The notes beneath the pieces were generated by a model. The model had not been told where the DNA came from, did not search any database, and was given only the letters and a program-made list of their open reading frames with translations. From QWHO01 sp039809865 (GTDB lineage Bacteria; Vulcanimicrobiota; Xenobia; Xenobiales; QWHO01): a stretch of DNA of 64,000 bases. Below, one piece after another: positions 31,023-40,035 of the stretch; the first letter of the stretch is position 1, and each line of letters begins with the position of its first letter. The position numbers and the translations under genes are program-made. The stretch covers positions 12,431 through 76,430 of the forward strand of contig JBDHVW010000034.1 in the NCBI GenBank assembly GCA_039809865.1. Reading direction: 5' to 3'.

Positions 31023-33363
31023 GGCCCTGAACGCCCTGGAGGGCGCCGAGGCTCAGCTCCTCCAGCGTCGGCTCCACCTGTCCGGCGCCGCGCAGATACT
31101 CGAAATACTCCCGATACTCGATGGCTTCGCGAGGATGCGAGTAGACCACGGCCACCTTGCCCGGCTGCGTGATGCGCTCGTCGGTGCCCTCCACCTCGGC
31201 CTTGTCCAGGCGCTTCTTGATGATCTCGTAGCGCGCGTTGTAGGCCCCGTCGACGTTGAATTGCTTCTCGTCGCTCTGGAAACGGATCGAGAGGGGCTGG
31301 TCGTGAGCCAGGATCAGGTGGGCCGTCTCGAGCGGCACGGGCAGCTCGGCGACGAGCTGGCGCGTGGCCCGGGCCACCTCGACCATGACCAGCAGCTGCC
31401 ACAGGCGCAGATTGCGCAGGTAGAGGAGGTCGAAATTGCCGCCCGGCACGGTCGAGGGGCCGAGATACATGGTGTGGTCCACGCCGTCGGTCTTGTACAT
31501 CTCGAAGTAGTGCGGGAAGGCTTTCTGGGCCTCGGCCTGGCGGTCGTAGAGAATGCCCGTGACGCAGTCGCGAATGAGGGCCACGCTCTCCTCGTACTGC
31601 CGGCGGTGCCGGTAGAGGAAGCCCAGCTCGGGGTCGAGCTGGTGCGAGTAGAAGTCGACCGTGCTCTGGACCGAAGCGTCGAAGCGCGCCAGGCGGGGGA
31701 AGAGCGGCTCGATGTCCTGCCTGAGGAACTCGATGATGCGCGTCTCCGAGCCCGAATGCAGCCCGGGCTGCAGCTCGACCACCCAGCCCTGGATGCGAAA
31801 GCGCAGCTGGTCGAGATAAGGCAGCGGTTGCAGGGCGTGGGCCGCCTTCAGCACCGCCTCGGCCAGCCGCAGCTGCTCCAGCAGATCGGTCTGAATGGCG
31901 TGGTTGCGGGTCACCGACGAGTTGCGGATGTCGGAGGCCCCGAACAGCGGATAGACCTCGGGGAAGACCACCTCCTCGACCGTCTCGGTCTGCAAGAAAT
32001 GGTGCGCCGCCTTCTCGAAGCGCCACTCGATGGCGGGATGGATGGCCGTGAACTGCTCCTTCATGATCGCCTGGATACGATTGCGCCGTCCGTCCGTGGT
32101 GCGCGCCATGGCGACCGACAGCAGCGGCAGCAGCGATTGCACCTTGATCTGAGCCAGCGAGTCGAGGATGCCGACCTGGTGCGAGGCCAGCAGCAGCACG
32201 CCGCGCACCTGCTTGTCCTCGCCGAACGGAGCCAGCAGGGCGCTGCGGTAGCCGGTGCCGCGCAGGCGGCCGAAGTAGGAGCATTCGGGTACGTCGCGGC
32301 CGTCCAGGTCGGGCACCGTGAAGCCCTCGCACAGGTCCTGGCAGCCCACGAACTCCTGCAACTCGAGCCGCTCTTGCTCGTCGACGTCCAGGGGCCGCAG
32401 ACGGCCGGCGCAGGGGGTGATCAGGAAGACCTCGTCGCCCTCGATGCCGGCGATCGTCATCTGCAGGTCGGGGATACCCAAGAGCGAGCGCAGGCTGCTC
32501 TGGATCTTGAGCAGGCGCGCCGGGGTGGTGAGCGGCTCCTTGCTGACCAGCTCTTGCTTGAGGTGCGAGATGCACACCTCCTCGGTCACGTCGATCGCGT
32601 CGCTGACCAGGAAGCCGTAGTAGCCGAAGCGGTTGGGCGGCAGAATGCTGCGCCAGAGGTCGAGGTCGGTCACGCGGCCCCGCAAGAGGTCCACCTCGGG
32701 CGGCAGCTCGGGCGTGGTGCCGTAGACCCGCACCTCGTTGAAGTCGAGATGGGTGCGGACCTGGTAGTAGCGCGAGAGGCCGGTCGAGCTGTCGCTGGTC
32801 TTGAGGTGGATCGACTTCTCGAAGGGGAAGTGGATGCCGTAGACGCGCCGCAGAATTCCCAGCGAGCCGAAGATGGTCAGCAGCGTCTCGAGGTCGATGT
32901 CCTCGGTCTCGAACTCGCCCCGCATCTTGTTATCGTCGCTGATCAGCTCGCGCCGGAACCGGGGGGTGACGTACCAGGGCCGCAGCTCGCCGGGATAGCC
33001 GGCCATGGTGAACGCGTGCGCCCGCAGGCCCAGCGGCACGATGGCCGTCATCATGGCCTGCACCAGCGTGCTGTGGCGCTCGAGCACGTCGAAGTCGTCG
33101 ATCTCGCCGCGCAGCTCGGGGGCCCGCTCGAGGCCCTCCAGGATGTGCTGCCCCAGCAGAGCCGTGCCGCCCGCGTTGCTGCGGACCTCTTTCTCCCAGT
33201 AGTTGATCAGCCGGTCCAGGCTGAAGATCCGGCGGAAGGGGGTCACGAACCGGCTGTTCTCGGGCGCGATCCGCACCAGTCCGGCGAAGCCTTGCTCGGG
33301 GAAGCCGATCGACAGGGACTCGAAAGGCTCTTCTTCTTTGAGGGAGAGGGGACGGCGCAGCAT
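30994..33363 (-). CDS. large GAF-like domain protein of unknown function
   Basis: A 789-residue soluble protein. The middle (about 370-470) looks like a GAF domain (CEGFTVPDLDG, GTGYRSALLAPFGEDKQVRG, LLLASHQVGILDS). The flanks are conserved-looking but unassigned, with ISDDNKMRGEF early and GVDHTMYLGPS late. Proteins of this size with a central GAF domain exist in several phyla without known function. No membrane span or kinase motif is present. It converges on the TPR-CHAT gene with a 29-nt overlap. Start ATG lies 77 nt from the divergent thymidine kinase gene. Confidence 0.72.
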   Translation of the reverse strand: MLRRPLSLKEEEPFESLSIGFPEQGFAGLVRIAPENSRFVTPFRRIFSLDRLINYWEKEVRSNAGGTALLGQHILEGLERAPELRGEIDDFDVLERHSTLVQAMMTAIVPLGLRAHAFTMAGYPGELRPWYVTPRFRRELISDDNKMRGEFETEDIDLETLLTIFGSLGILRRVYGIHFPFEKSIHLKTSDSSTGLSRYYQVRTHLDFNEVRVYGTTPELPPEVDLLRGRVTDLDLWRSILPPNRFGYYGFLVSDAIDVTEEVCISHLKQELVSKEPLTTPARLLKIQSSLRSLLGIPDLQMTIAGIEGDEVFLITPCAGRLRPLDVDEQERLELQEFVGCQDLCEGFTVPDLDGRDVPECSYFGRLRGTGYRSALLAPFGEDKQVRGVLLLASHQVGILDSLAQIKVQSLLPLLSVAMARTTDGRRNRIQAIMKEQFTAIHPAIEWRFEKAAHHFLQTETVEEVVFPEVYPLFGASDIRNSSVTRNHAIQTDLLEQLRLAEAVLKAAHALQPLPYLDQLRFRIQGWVVELQPGLHSGSETRIIEFLRQDIEPLFPRLARFDASVQSTVDFYSHQLDPELGFLYRHRRQYEESVALIRDCVTGILYDRQAEAQKAFPHYFEMYKTDGVDHTMYLGPSTVPGGNFDLLYLRNLRLWQLLVMVEVARATRQLVAELPVPLETAHLILAHDQPLSIRFQSDEKQFNVDGAYNARYEIIKKRLDKAEVEGTDERITQPGKVAVVYSHPREAIEYREYFEYLRGAGQVEPTLEELSLGALQGVQGLKALRMTVR

Positions 33364-33440
33364 CAGCGTCCATTCGACGCCATCTGTTCGCCCGCCTGTT
33401 CGCGAGGAACCGCCCGGGCTACCCTTGAACCGCCCTCAAC

Positions 33441-34040
33441 ATGGCCAAGCTGTATTTCCGGTTCGGCGCCATGGGCAGCGCCAAAACCCTCAACCTGCTG
33501 GCGGTTCGCCACAACTACGAGGCGCAGGGCAAGAGCGTGCTGTTGCTCAAGCCGGGTCTCGACGACCGCTTCGGCGCCGAGACGGTGCGCTCGCGCGCCG
33601 GCATGGAGTACCGCGCCGACATGCTGGTGGGCCCCGATACGGTGCTCGACTTCGAGGCCTTCCGCGGGCTCTACTGCGTGCTGGTGGACGAGTGCCAGTT
33701 CCTGTCCGCTTTCCTGGTCGAGCAGCTGCGCGAGCTCACGCGGCAACTGGATATCCCGGTCATCGCCTACGGCTTGCGCACCGATTTCCGCACCCGGCTC
33801 TTCGAGGGCTCGGCCCGCCTGATGGAGCTGGCCGACAGCCTGGAGGAGATCAAGACCACCTGCCGTTTCTGCAACCGCAAGGCCGTCTTCAACCTGCGCC
33901 ACGACGCCTCCGGCCGCGCCATCGTCGAGGGGCCCAGCGTGCAGCTCGGGGCGGATGCCTGCTACTCTCCGGTTTGCTACCCCTGCTACCAGGAGCGCAC
34001 GGAAGTCAAGCCGCCCGCCGAGGTGCTGGTCGAGCGCTGA
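33441..34040 (+). CDS. tdk: thymidine kinase (type II)
   Basis: A 199-residue protein that phosphorylates thymidine to dTMP. The P-loop reads GAMGSAKT, with Ala where Gly is usual before Lys. The Walker B/catalytic Glu motif is LVDECQFL, the lid/substrate segment contains IPVIAYGLRTDFR, and four zinc cysteines appear as CRFC and CYSPVCYPC. Length is typical. It stands alone between the GAF gene (divergent) and the cyclase gene (convergent, 3 nt apart). Confidence 0.94.
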   Translation: MAKLYFRFGAMGSAKTLNLLAVRHNYEAQGKSVLLLKPGLDDRFGAETVRSRAGMEYRADMLVGPDTVLDFEAFRGLYCVLVDECQFLSAFLVEQLRELTRQLDIPVIAYGLRTDFRTRLFEGSARLMELADSLEEIKTTCRFCNRKAVFNLRHDASGRAIVEGPSVQLGADACYSPVCYPCYQERTEVKPPAEVLVER

Positions 34041-34043
34041 GGC

Positions 34044-36902
34044 TCAGTCCAGAGCCGTCGCCAGCGTGTCGTCTCCCGTCGCCAGGGCCAGCTCGCGAGC
34101 GCGCGAGCGGGCCGGGCCATCGCCGAGGCGTGACAGCAGGAGGCACGCCTGTCCCTCCAGGACGGGCAACCCCAGCTCGGCCGCCTCCCGAGCGGCCTGG
34201 GAGGCCAGCGCGGCGGCCTGATCGGCCTCCCCTCGCAGCGAGGCGATGCCCGCCAGGCCCACCCGGGCCTCGACCTCGACCGCGGGGTAGCCCGACTTGC
34301 CGGCCAGCTCCATGGCCTCGGAGAAAGCCTTCTCGGCCTCGTCCAGGCGCGCGAGCCCCAGCAGGACGTTCCCCTGGTTGACCCACCAGATGCTCTGGTT
34401 GGCCAGGTCCTGACTCAGGCGGCTGCACTCCAGTGCCTCCTGGAAGGCCGCGCAGGCCTCCTCGAGCCGTCCCGCCTTCTGATGCGCCAGCCCCAGGCTG
34501 CCCACCAGGTTGCCCTCCATGCGCACGTCCTGCAACGCCCGGGCCAGCACCTGGGCGTGCTGCAGCTGGTCGACGGCCGCCGCCACGTCGCCCAGAGCCA
34601 GGGCCACGAAGGCCAGCGACCGCAGGGCGCGGGCCCGCTGGCGGCTGTTGCCCGCCTCGCGCGAGGCCACGAAGTGCTCGCGAGCGTCGTCGTAGCGGCC
34701 GCGGTCGAAATCGACCGAGCCCCACGCGTACTGCACGTCCGCCAGCAGCTCGCCCTGCACTTCGAGCGCACGCAGGCACTCCTCGGCCTCGTCCAGCCGG
34801 CTCTTGCGCAGCAAGACCAGGCCCTTGCGGGCCGCGAACTGGACCTGCAGGTCGGGGAAGGCGGCCGAGCCCTCCAGGCCCTGCGCCGCCAGCTCCAGCG
34901 CCTCGTCGAAGTGGGACAACTGCTCTTGCGTCTCGAGCCGCACCAGCAGAATCTCGAGCCGGCTGTGCTCCAGGCCGCGCAGGTGCCCGACCGCCTCCTC
35001 GGCGCCCGCCAGGGCCGCCAGCGCGGCGCGAAAGTGCGAGCCCTCGAACGCCAGGCGCGCCTGCGCCATGTGGTAGGTGAGCGCGCGGCCCCAATCTTGC
35101 GCCTCCTCGGCGTGATAGGACAGGCGCGCGGGCGAGGCCAGGTGCTCCGGCTCGAGCACCTCCAGCGCCAGCCGGTGCAGCAGGCGCCGGTTCTGCACCA
35201 ACAGCGAGCCGGCCACCACCTCCTGAACCAGGCCGTCGGCGAACACGTACAGCTCGCCGGCATCGTCCCAGCCCGTGCGGGGCCGCGTGGAGGTCTGCAG
35301 GAACCCGGCCTGCTCGAGGCGCGGCAACTGGTCCGTCAGGTCCAGGCCGGCTCCCTGGCAGACCCGGCGCAGGTTGACGACCGTGAACTCGCGTCCCAGA
35401 ACGGCCGCCATCTGCAGCACGCTTTTCAGCTCGGGCTCGAGGCGGTCGACGCGCGCCAGCACGGCCCCTTCCAGGCTGGCGGGCAGCTCCGCGCGGGCTT
35501 CGGCCGTGAGCTCGAGCCCGGCCGGGCCCGCGACCAGGCCTCCCCGCTGACGCGCCTCGGCCACCAGCTCGCCCAGCACGAACGGGTTGCCCGCCGCGCG
35601 ATCGAGCAAGACGCGGCGCGATTCCGGCTCCAGCCGGGCGCCCACCAGCTGATCGAGCAGCTCGCTCATGGCCTCGGTGTCCAGCGGGCCGAGCCGCAGC
35701 TCGAGGCGGGGCTCCAGCCAGTCGAGCGGGGTGCGCGACGTGATGACGAGCGGCAGCGGACCCTCCGCCTGGTAGAGAAACCGGATGACCCCCAGGCTGC
35801 CCTCGTCGATCCACTGCGCATCCTCGAGTCGCAGAGCCAGGTGGATCCCCTGGCCCTCGGCCGTCCGCGCCGCCGCGTGGAAGAAGGTCTTGAAGGCGAG
35901 CTGCACCTGCAGCTGGCGGGCCCGCGGCTCGAGCTGCCCCGGGGCCTCGAGCAGCTGCACCAGGCCGGTGACGTCGAGCCCCAGGCGCAGGTGGAGACCG
36001 CGCATCCAGGCCACCAGGGCGCCGTAAAGCTGGCGGCCGTACGGGATGCACTGGGCTCGAATGGCCACCACTTCGGCCTGGCTTTGACCCTCATCCGACA
36101 GCCGTGATTTGCCGATGCCGGCCTCGCCTTCGAGCACGACGGCGCCCTCGCGCAGGGAGCCGTGCAGGGCCTCCAGCTCGCTCTGGCGGCCGACCAGCAC
36201 CGTGGGCAGAGCCGAGGCGGTCTGCACCAGGTCGGTGTGCGCCGGCCCCAGAACGAACAGCTCGCGCTCCTCGGACTTGCCTTTCAGGGTCTGCCGCCCG
36301 AACGAAGTGAACGCGAATCGATCGCGCATCGCCTCGGCCAGCTCGTCGAGCACCAGCGCGCTGTTGGGCGGAGCGACCGACTCGAGGCGTTTGGTCACGT
36401 TGATGGCGTCGCCAGCGCCGGTCCACTCCTGGCGCTCGCCCACGCTGACCTTGCTGAGGGCGATCTTGCCGTAGTTGACGCCGATGCGCACGGCCAGCTC
36501 GAGACGGGCCTCCTCGCAAACCGGCCGGATCGCCTCGACCTGCTCGAGGATCGACAGGGCGGCGCGGCAGGCCATCTCGCGGGGATCGATGCGCGCCTGG
36601 GCGGGCGGGAAGATGGCGAAGATCGCGTCGCCCAGAAACTGCAGCACCACGCCCCGATGGTCCTCGATGGCGGCGGCAAAGCTCTGGAACACGGTCTGGT
36701 GGATGAAGAGCGAGAGCTCGTCGGGGGCGAGCTGCTCGGCGATCCCCGTGAAGCCCCGCACGTCCAGGAAGAGAATGCCGACGTGCCGCAGGTCGCCTTC
36801 TTGCAACCGGGCCACGGGGCGAGGAGCGAGCCCTTCGCCGCGCGCGCCGGCAAGCCCGGAACGCAGCCGGGCCACCAGGTCGGAAACCGAGCCCGTCGCC
36901 AT
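34044..36902 (-). CDS. class III nucleotidyl cyclase - AAA/STAND ATPase - TPR protein
   Basis: A 952-residue soluble protein. Residues 25-190 are a class III cyclase domain: ILFLDVRGFTGIAEQ (metal Asp), VLQFLGDAIFAIFP (second Asp) and GVNYGKI. Next is a STAND-type ATPase with P-loop GEAGIGKS near residue 268 and LRLEDAQWIDEGSLG as Walker B. The C-terminal 400 residues are TPR-like. The family makes cAMP or is a degenerate regulator; the substrate-specifying residues cannot be read safely. ATG at 36902 is chosen because the 20 extra upstream codons need a TTG and match no domain. Confidence 0.9.
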   Translation of the reverse strand: MATGSVSDLVARLRSGLAGARGEGLAPRPVARLQEGDLRHVGILFLDVRGFTGIAEQLAPDELSLFIHQTVFQSFAAAIEDHRGVVLQFLGDAIFAIFPPAQARIDPREMACRAALSILEQVEAIRPVCEEARLELAVRIGVNYGKIALSKVSVGERQEWTGAGDAINVTKRLESVAPPNSALVLDELAEAMRDRFAFTSFGRQTLKGKSEERELFVLGPAHTDLVQTASALPTVLVGRQSELEALHGSLREGAVVLEGEAGIGKSRLSDEGQSQAEVVAIRAQCIPYGRQLYGALVAWMRGLHLRLGLDVTGLVQLLEAPGQLEPRARQLQVQLAFKTFFHAAARTAEGQGIHLALRLEDAQWIDEGSLGVIRFLYQAEGPLPLVITSRTPLDWLEPRLELRLGPLDTEAMSELLDQLVGARLEPESRRVLLDRAAGNPFVLGELVAEARQRGGLVAGPAGLELTAEARAELPASLEGAVLARVDRLEPELKSVLQMAAVLGREFTVVNLRRVCQGAGLDLTDQLPRLEQAGFLQTSTRPRTGWDDAGELYVFADGLVQEVVAGSLLVQNRRLLHRLALEVLEPEHLASPARLSYHAEEAQDWGRALTYHMAQARLAFEGSHFRAALAALAGAEEAVGHLRGLEHSRLEILLVRLETQEQLSHFDEALELAAQGLEGSAAFPDLQVQFAARKGLVLLRKSRLDEAEECLRALEVQGELLADVQYAWGSVDFDRGRYDDAREHFVASREAGNSRQRARALRSLAFVALALGDVAAAVDQLQHAQVLARALQDVRMEGNLVGSLGLAHQKAGRLEEACAAFQEALECSRLSQDLANQSIWWVNQGNVLLGLARLDEAEKAFSEAMELAGKSGYPAVEVEARVGLAGIASLRGEADQAAALASQAAREAAELGLPVLEGQACLLLSRLGDGPARSRARELALATGDDTLATALD

Positions 36903-36947
36903 GCGGTCCGCTTCGCGCGGGCGGGCTTGGGCCCTGTTTGGTTCATG

Positions 36948-36980
36948 TTCACAACCTCGCAAAGATCCGCCGGGGGCTCA
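36948..36980 (+). promoter_or_regulatory. candidate promoter box before the M14 peptidase
   Basis: TTCACAACCTC then GCAAAGATCCGCCGGGGGC resembles the boxes before the LysM genes (CCAAGATCCGTCCAAGGGC at 23591). It ends 43 nt before the ATG at 37023, in the divergent spacer shared with the cyclase-ATPase gene. The match is 14 of 19 to the best copy, so it is tentative. Confidence 0.3.
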
Positions 36981-37022
36981 TGCATAGGATGGGTGCACCT
37001 CAAAGAGTGCTTAAGGAGCCCC

Positions 37023-38255
37023 ATGACCAGCATCCCCCGTTCCAGCTACAGCTTCACCGACCAGGGCAAGTCCCAGAACGTCCACGCCAAGCGCCTCGCC
37101 GAGGCGGCCTTGATCGACACCAATGAGGACGGGAACCTTTGCGACGACGAGATCGCCGCGCACCTCGAGCGCACCGACTCGATGCACGACCACGAGGGCC
37201 ACAACATCGACAAGCAGCAGGTCCTGTGCGAGTTCAAGCACCACCTGCGCAACGAGCTCAACCCCGACGCGGCCGCCTATCCCACCTACGACGAGATGTC
37301 CCAGCAGCTGTCGGACCTGGAGCGCCGGTATCCCAACCTGGCCGAGAAGGTCAGCCTGGGCAAGACCCACGAGGGGCGCGACATCTGGGCTCTGAAGATC
37401 AGCAAGGGCGCCCACTGCGGGGACACCTCCTCCAAGACCGGCGTGGTTCTGACCGGTTGTCACCACGCCCGCGAGTGGATGTCCATCATGCCCCCGATGC
37501 GCAGCGCCAACGACCTGCTCTCGCAGTACGCCACCAACCCGGACATGAAGCGCCGCGTGGACAACGCCGAGATCTGGGTGGTGCCCATCGTCAATCCGGA
37601 CGGCTACGAGTACTCCCGCAACGAGGACAACTGGTGGCGCAAGAACCGCGCCCCGGTGGGCACGGACGCCTGCGGCCAGGCCACCGACGCGATCGGCACC
37701 GACCTCAACCGCAACTACGCCTCACCCAACGGCGCCGACGCGACGCTCTATCGTCCTGACGGCGACACGCCGTGCTCCACCAATGACGACTTCGGCTGGG
37801 CCACCAGCGACAACCCCTACTCGGACACCTATCGCGGCGCCTCGGGCGCCAACCAGCTCGAGGTGCAGGCGCTGCTCAACCTCGAGCTCGGCCGCGGCAA
37901 CATCAAGGGCGTCATCGACCACCACGGCTATGGCGAGATGGTGTTGATGCCCTGGGGCCACACCGAGGAGCCCGCGCCCGGAATCGAGCGTCTGCGCGAG
38001 GTCGGCAACCGTTTGAACAAGGCCATCGGCGAGGACGAGCCCTTCCGCGTGATGCCCGCCATCGATCTGTATTCGACCAGCGGAACCTCCAACGACATCC
38101 TGTATGCCAACGGCATCTTCAACTACACGCTGGAGATCGGGCGCAGCTTCCAGCCCTCGGTGGACCAGATCGAGCCGATTTCGAGCAGCGTGTCCCGTGC
38201 GGACATGGTGTTCATCGACGAGATCCTGGCCAACGGCGGCCGCCAGGAGGCCTAG
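37023..38255 (+). CDS. M14 zinc carboxypeptidase with EF-hand loop
   Basis: A 410-residue protein. The N-terminus has no signal peptide. Residues 32-43 form a canonical EF-hand loop (DTNEDGNLCDDE), suggesting Ca2+ binding. The peptidase domain (about 90-405) keeps the zinc ligands HAREW (His148, Glu151) and IDHHGYGEM (His300/301), substrate Arg/Asn region (TDLNRNYASPNG), and the catalytic Glu371 in YTLEIGRSF. M14 enzymes remove C-terminal residues, here probably outside the cell. GGAG lies eight bases before the ATG. Palindromic repeats follow the stop. Confidence 0.92.
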   Translation: MTSIPRSSYSFTDQGKSQNVHAKRLAEAALIDTNEDGNLCDDEIAAHLERTDSMHDHEGHNIDKQQVLCEFKHHLRNELNPDAAAYPTYDEMSQQLSDLERRYPNLAEKVSLGKTHEGRDIWALKISKGAHCGDTSSKTGVVLTGCHHAREWMSIMPPMRSANDLLSQYATNPDMKRRVDNAEIWVVPIVNPDGYEYSRNEDNWWRKNRAPVGTDACGQATDAIGTDLNRNYASPNGADATLYRPDGDTPCSTNDDFGWATSDNPYSDTYRGASGANQLEVQALLNLELGRGNIKGVIDHHGYGEMVLMPWGHTEEPAPGIERLREVGNRLNKAIGEDEPFRVMPAIDLYSTSGTSNDILYANGIFNYTLEIGRSFQPSVDQIEPISSSVSRADMVFIDEILANGGRQEA

Positions 38256-38260
38256 CGCCG

Positions 38261-38527
38261 GGGGGTTCGTTCCCTTCGTGCGAGAATCGCGTTTTGGGGG
38301 AACGAATCCGCCGCGCCGCGCAGCCGGGGGGGGTTCGTTCCCGTCATGCAAGAATCGCTTTTTGGGGGAACGACGTCGTTCCCTCGGGGCGCGAATCGCC
38401 ATTCGGGGGAACGAATCCGCCGCGCCGCGCAGCCGGGGGGTTTCGTTCCCTTCGTGCCAGAATCGCTTCTTGGGGGAACGACGTCGTTCCCTCGGGGCGC
38501 GAATCGCCATTCGGGGGAACGAACCCG
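38261..38527. repeat. array of five palindromic CGTTCCC...GGGAACGA elements
   Basis: Five related elements of about 42 bp fill the spacer between two convergent genes. Each has CGTTCCC, a central GAATCGC and GGGGGAACGA, so each can form a hairpin. They come as single-plus-pair units joined by CCGCCGCGCCGCGCAGCC. The array may serve as a transcription barrier between the M14 gene and the glycosidase-like gene. Two more copies are at 23100-23192. Confidence 0.85.
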
Positions 38528-38540
38528 CGCGCGAAGGCGG

Positions 38541-39974
38541 CTAGTGGTAGTCCTCCGCCGTCTGGGGCATCCGCGATGAGGGCAGCGCCAGGTCGGCCTT
38601 CTTGACCAGGGGCGCGCTCCCGAACGTCTCGCGGTACTCCTCCCCCATCAGGGTCACGAACTCGTCCATCACCCCGCGCGCGCGGAGGGCGGCGGCGCAT
38701 TCGCTCTGCAGGCCGCCCATGGCCGCCAGCAGGGTCGGGAACGTGCCGTCGATCGTCTTGATGGGCGCCACGTGCTGGCCGTCTTGCGAGATGGACTCGC
38801 CCGCCCCCATCGGGCCCTGCATCTTGGGCCCCTCGAGCATGTTCAGGAGCCACGCCGAGCCGACTCGGTGGTCGATCAGCAACACGGGAAACACCCCGTA
38901 CGGCGCCAGCGAATACTGCGACCCGAGCGGCTGGGTGCCGACCCCCTCGATGCCGGCATCCGAGGAGTACTTGCGCTCCACCGGGTTGTGAGCCGAGGCG
39001 TGCAGCCCCCGGTAACCGCGCAGGGCGGCGTTCTGGGTGCGGATGACCTGGCGGATGCCGAACAGCTTGCGGAACTGGGGCACGTCGAAATAGGGCATGA
39101 AGAGGAAGGCCCACTCCTCGTGCGAGGAGCCCCAGAAGCCCTGCCAGGTGGTGCCCCACTGCGTCTCCACCCGCACCAGGCGCGTGCCGCTCCAGATGCG
39201 CCTGGCCCCGTCCGGCGGGACGTTCTGCCCGAAGAGCGTGACGTACATCACCATCATCGCGCCCTCGTGCACGCCGTGCTCGCCCTCGAGAAAATCTTGC
39301 TTGCCGGGGTCGGGGTGGTAGAAATCGGTGTCCACGCGCACGTCCCCGCGCACCCGGCCGCGCGCGTCGTCGTAGAAGATGCGCCCGGCCGCCTCCATCA
39401 GGTCGGCGTTGAAGGCGTGATACTCCTCGGCGAGCTCGGCGTAGCCCCGGTGGCGCAGGGCGTCCTCGGCCACCAGCATGGCCCAGACCCACTCGCCGTT
39501 GTCCAGCGCGGGCACGGCGCCGTTCCAGGTCTCGGTGAACTCGGCGCTGTGGCCTCCGTTCCACCACGGCATGTAGCCGCCCGTGCGCGGATAGCGCCGC
39601 TGCCAGTCGCGATAGCTGTGAAGCTTGCGGCGCAGGATGTCCACCGCCTCGTCCTCGTCCACCAGCATCAGCGCCCGCCGGTCGCCCAGCACGGCTTTGC
39701 TCAGAATGGCGACATCCAGGCACTCCTTCGACGGCGCGCTGACGAGGCGCGGGCGCACGGGCTGTCCCGTTTCGGGGTCGAGGTCCCAGCCGTCGTAGGT
39801 CAAGCCTGATTCGGGGCTGCGGGCGGCGCGGAAGAAGGTGCGCTCGTGCTGCACGAAGGTATCCAGAAAGGATTCGGGCTCCTTCAGGACGCGGTCCAGG
39901 GGCCAGTCGGCTGTCCAGCGTGGGGTCGCGGTCGCGGGCAGCAGCAAGAGCAAGATCAACAGGATTCGTCGCAT
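38541..39974 (-). CDS. secreted glycoside-hydrolase-like protein
   Basis: A 477-residue protein with a signal peptide (ILLILLLLLPATAT). The body is rich in Trp, Tyr and His: GGYMPWWNGGHSAEF near residue 125, LDNGEWVWAMLVAEDAL, HEGAMMVMY, WQGFWGSSHEEWAFL and a C-terminal MLEGPKMQGPMGAGES. The pattern is that of (alpha/alpha)6-barrel enzymes such as the beta-1,2-glucanase-like and glucoamylase-like families. The reaction is not certain, and the catalytic acid cannot be named. It likely acts in the periplasm or outside. Confidence 0.7.
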   Translation of the reverse strand: MRRILLILLLLLPATATPRWTADWPLDRVLKEPESFLDTFVQHERTFFRAARSPESGLTYDGWDLDPETGQPVRPRLVSAPSKECLDVAILSKAVLGDRRALMLVDEDEAVDILRRKLHSYRDWQRRYPRTGGYMPWWNGGHSAEFTETWNGAVPALDNGEWVWAMLVAEDALRHRGYAELAEEYHAFNADLMEAAGRIFYDDARGRVRGDVRVDTDFYHPDPGKQDFLEGEHGVHEGAMMVMYVTLFGQNVPPDGARRIWSGTRLVRVETQWGTTWQGFWGSSHEEWAFLFMPYFDVPQFRKLFGIRQVIRTQNAALRGYRGLHASAHNPVERKYSSDAGIEGVGTQPLGSQYSLAPYGVFPVLLIDHRVGSAWLLNMLEGPKMQGPMGAGESISQDGQHVAPIKTIDGTFPTLLAAMGGLQSECAAALRARGVMDEFVTLMGEEYRETFGSAPLVKKADLALPSSRMPQTAEDYH

Positions 39975-40035
39975 GGCGCGCGCCGCATTCGCGCGAGCGG
40001 CAGGCGGATCCTGTGCTGCCTGAGAACCGCTCCGG

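Noticed and set aside
34044..36962. TTG start at 36962 for the cyclase-ATPase
   Set aside because: It would add 20 residues of Arg/Glu-rich sequence running through a promoter-like region; ATG at 36902 is more economical.
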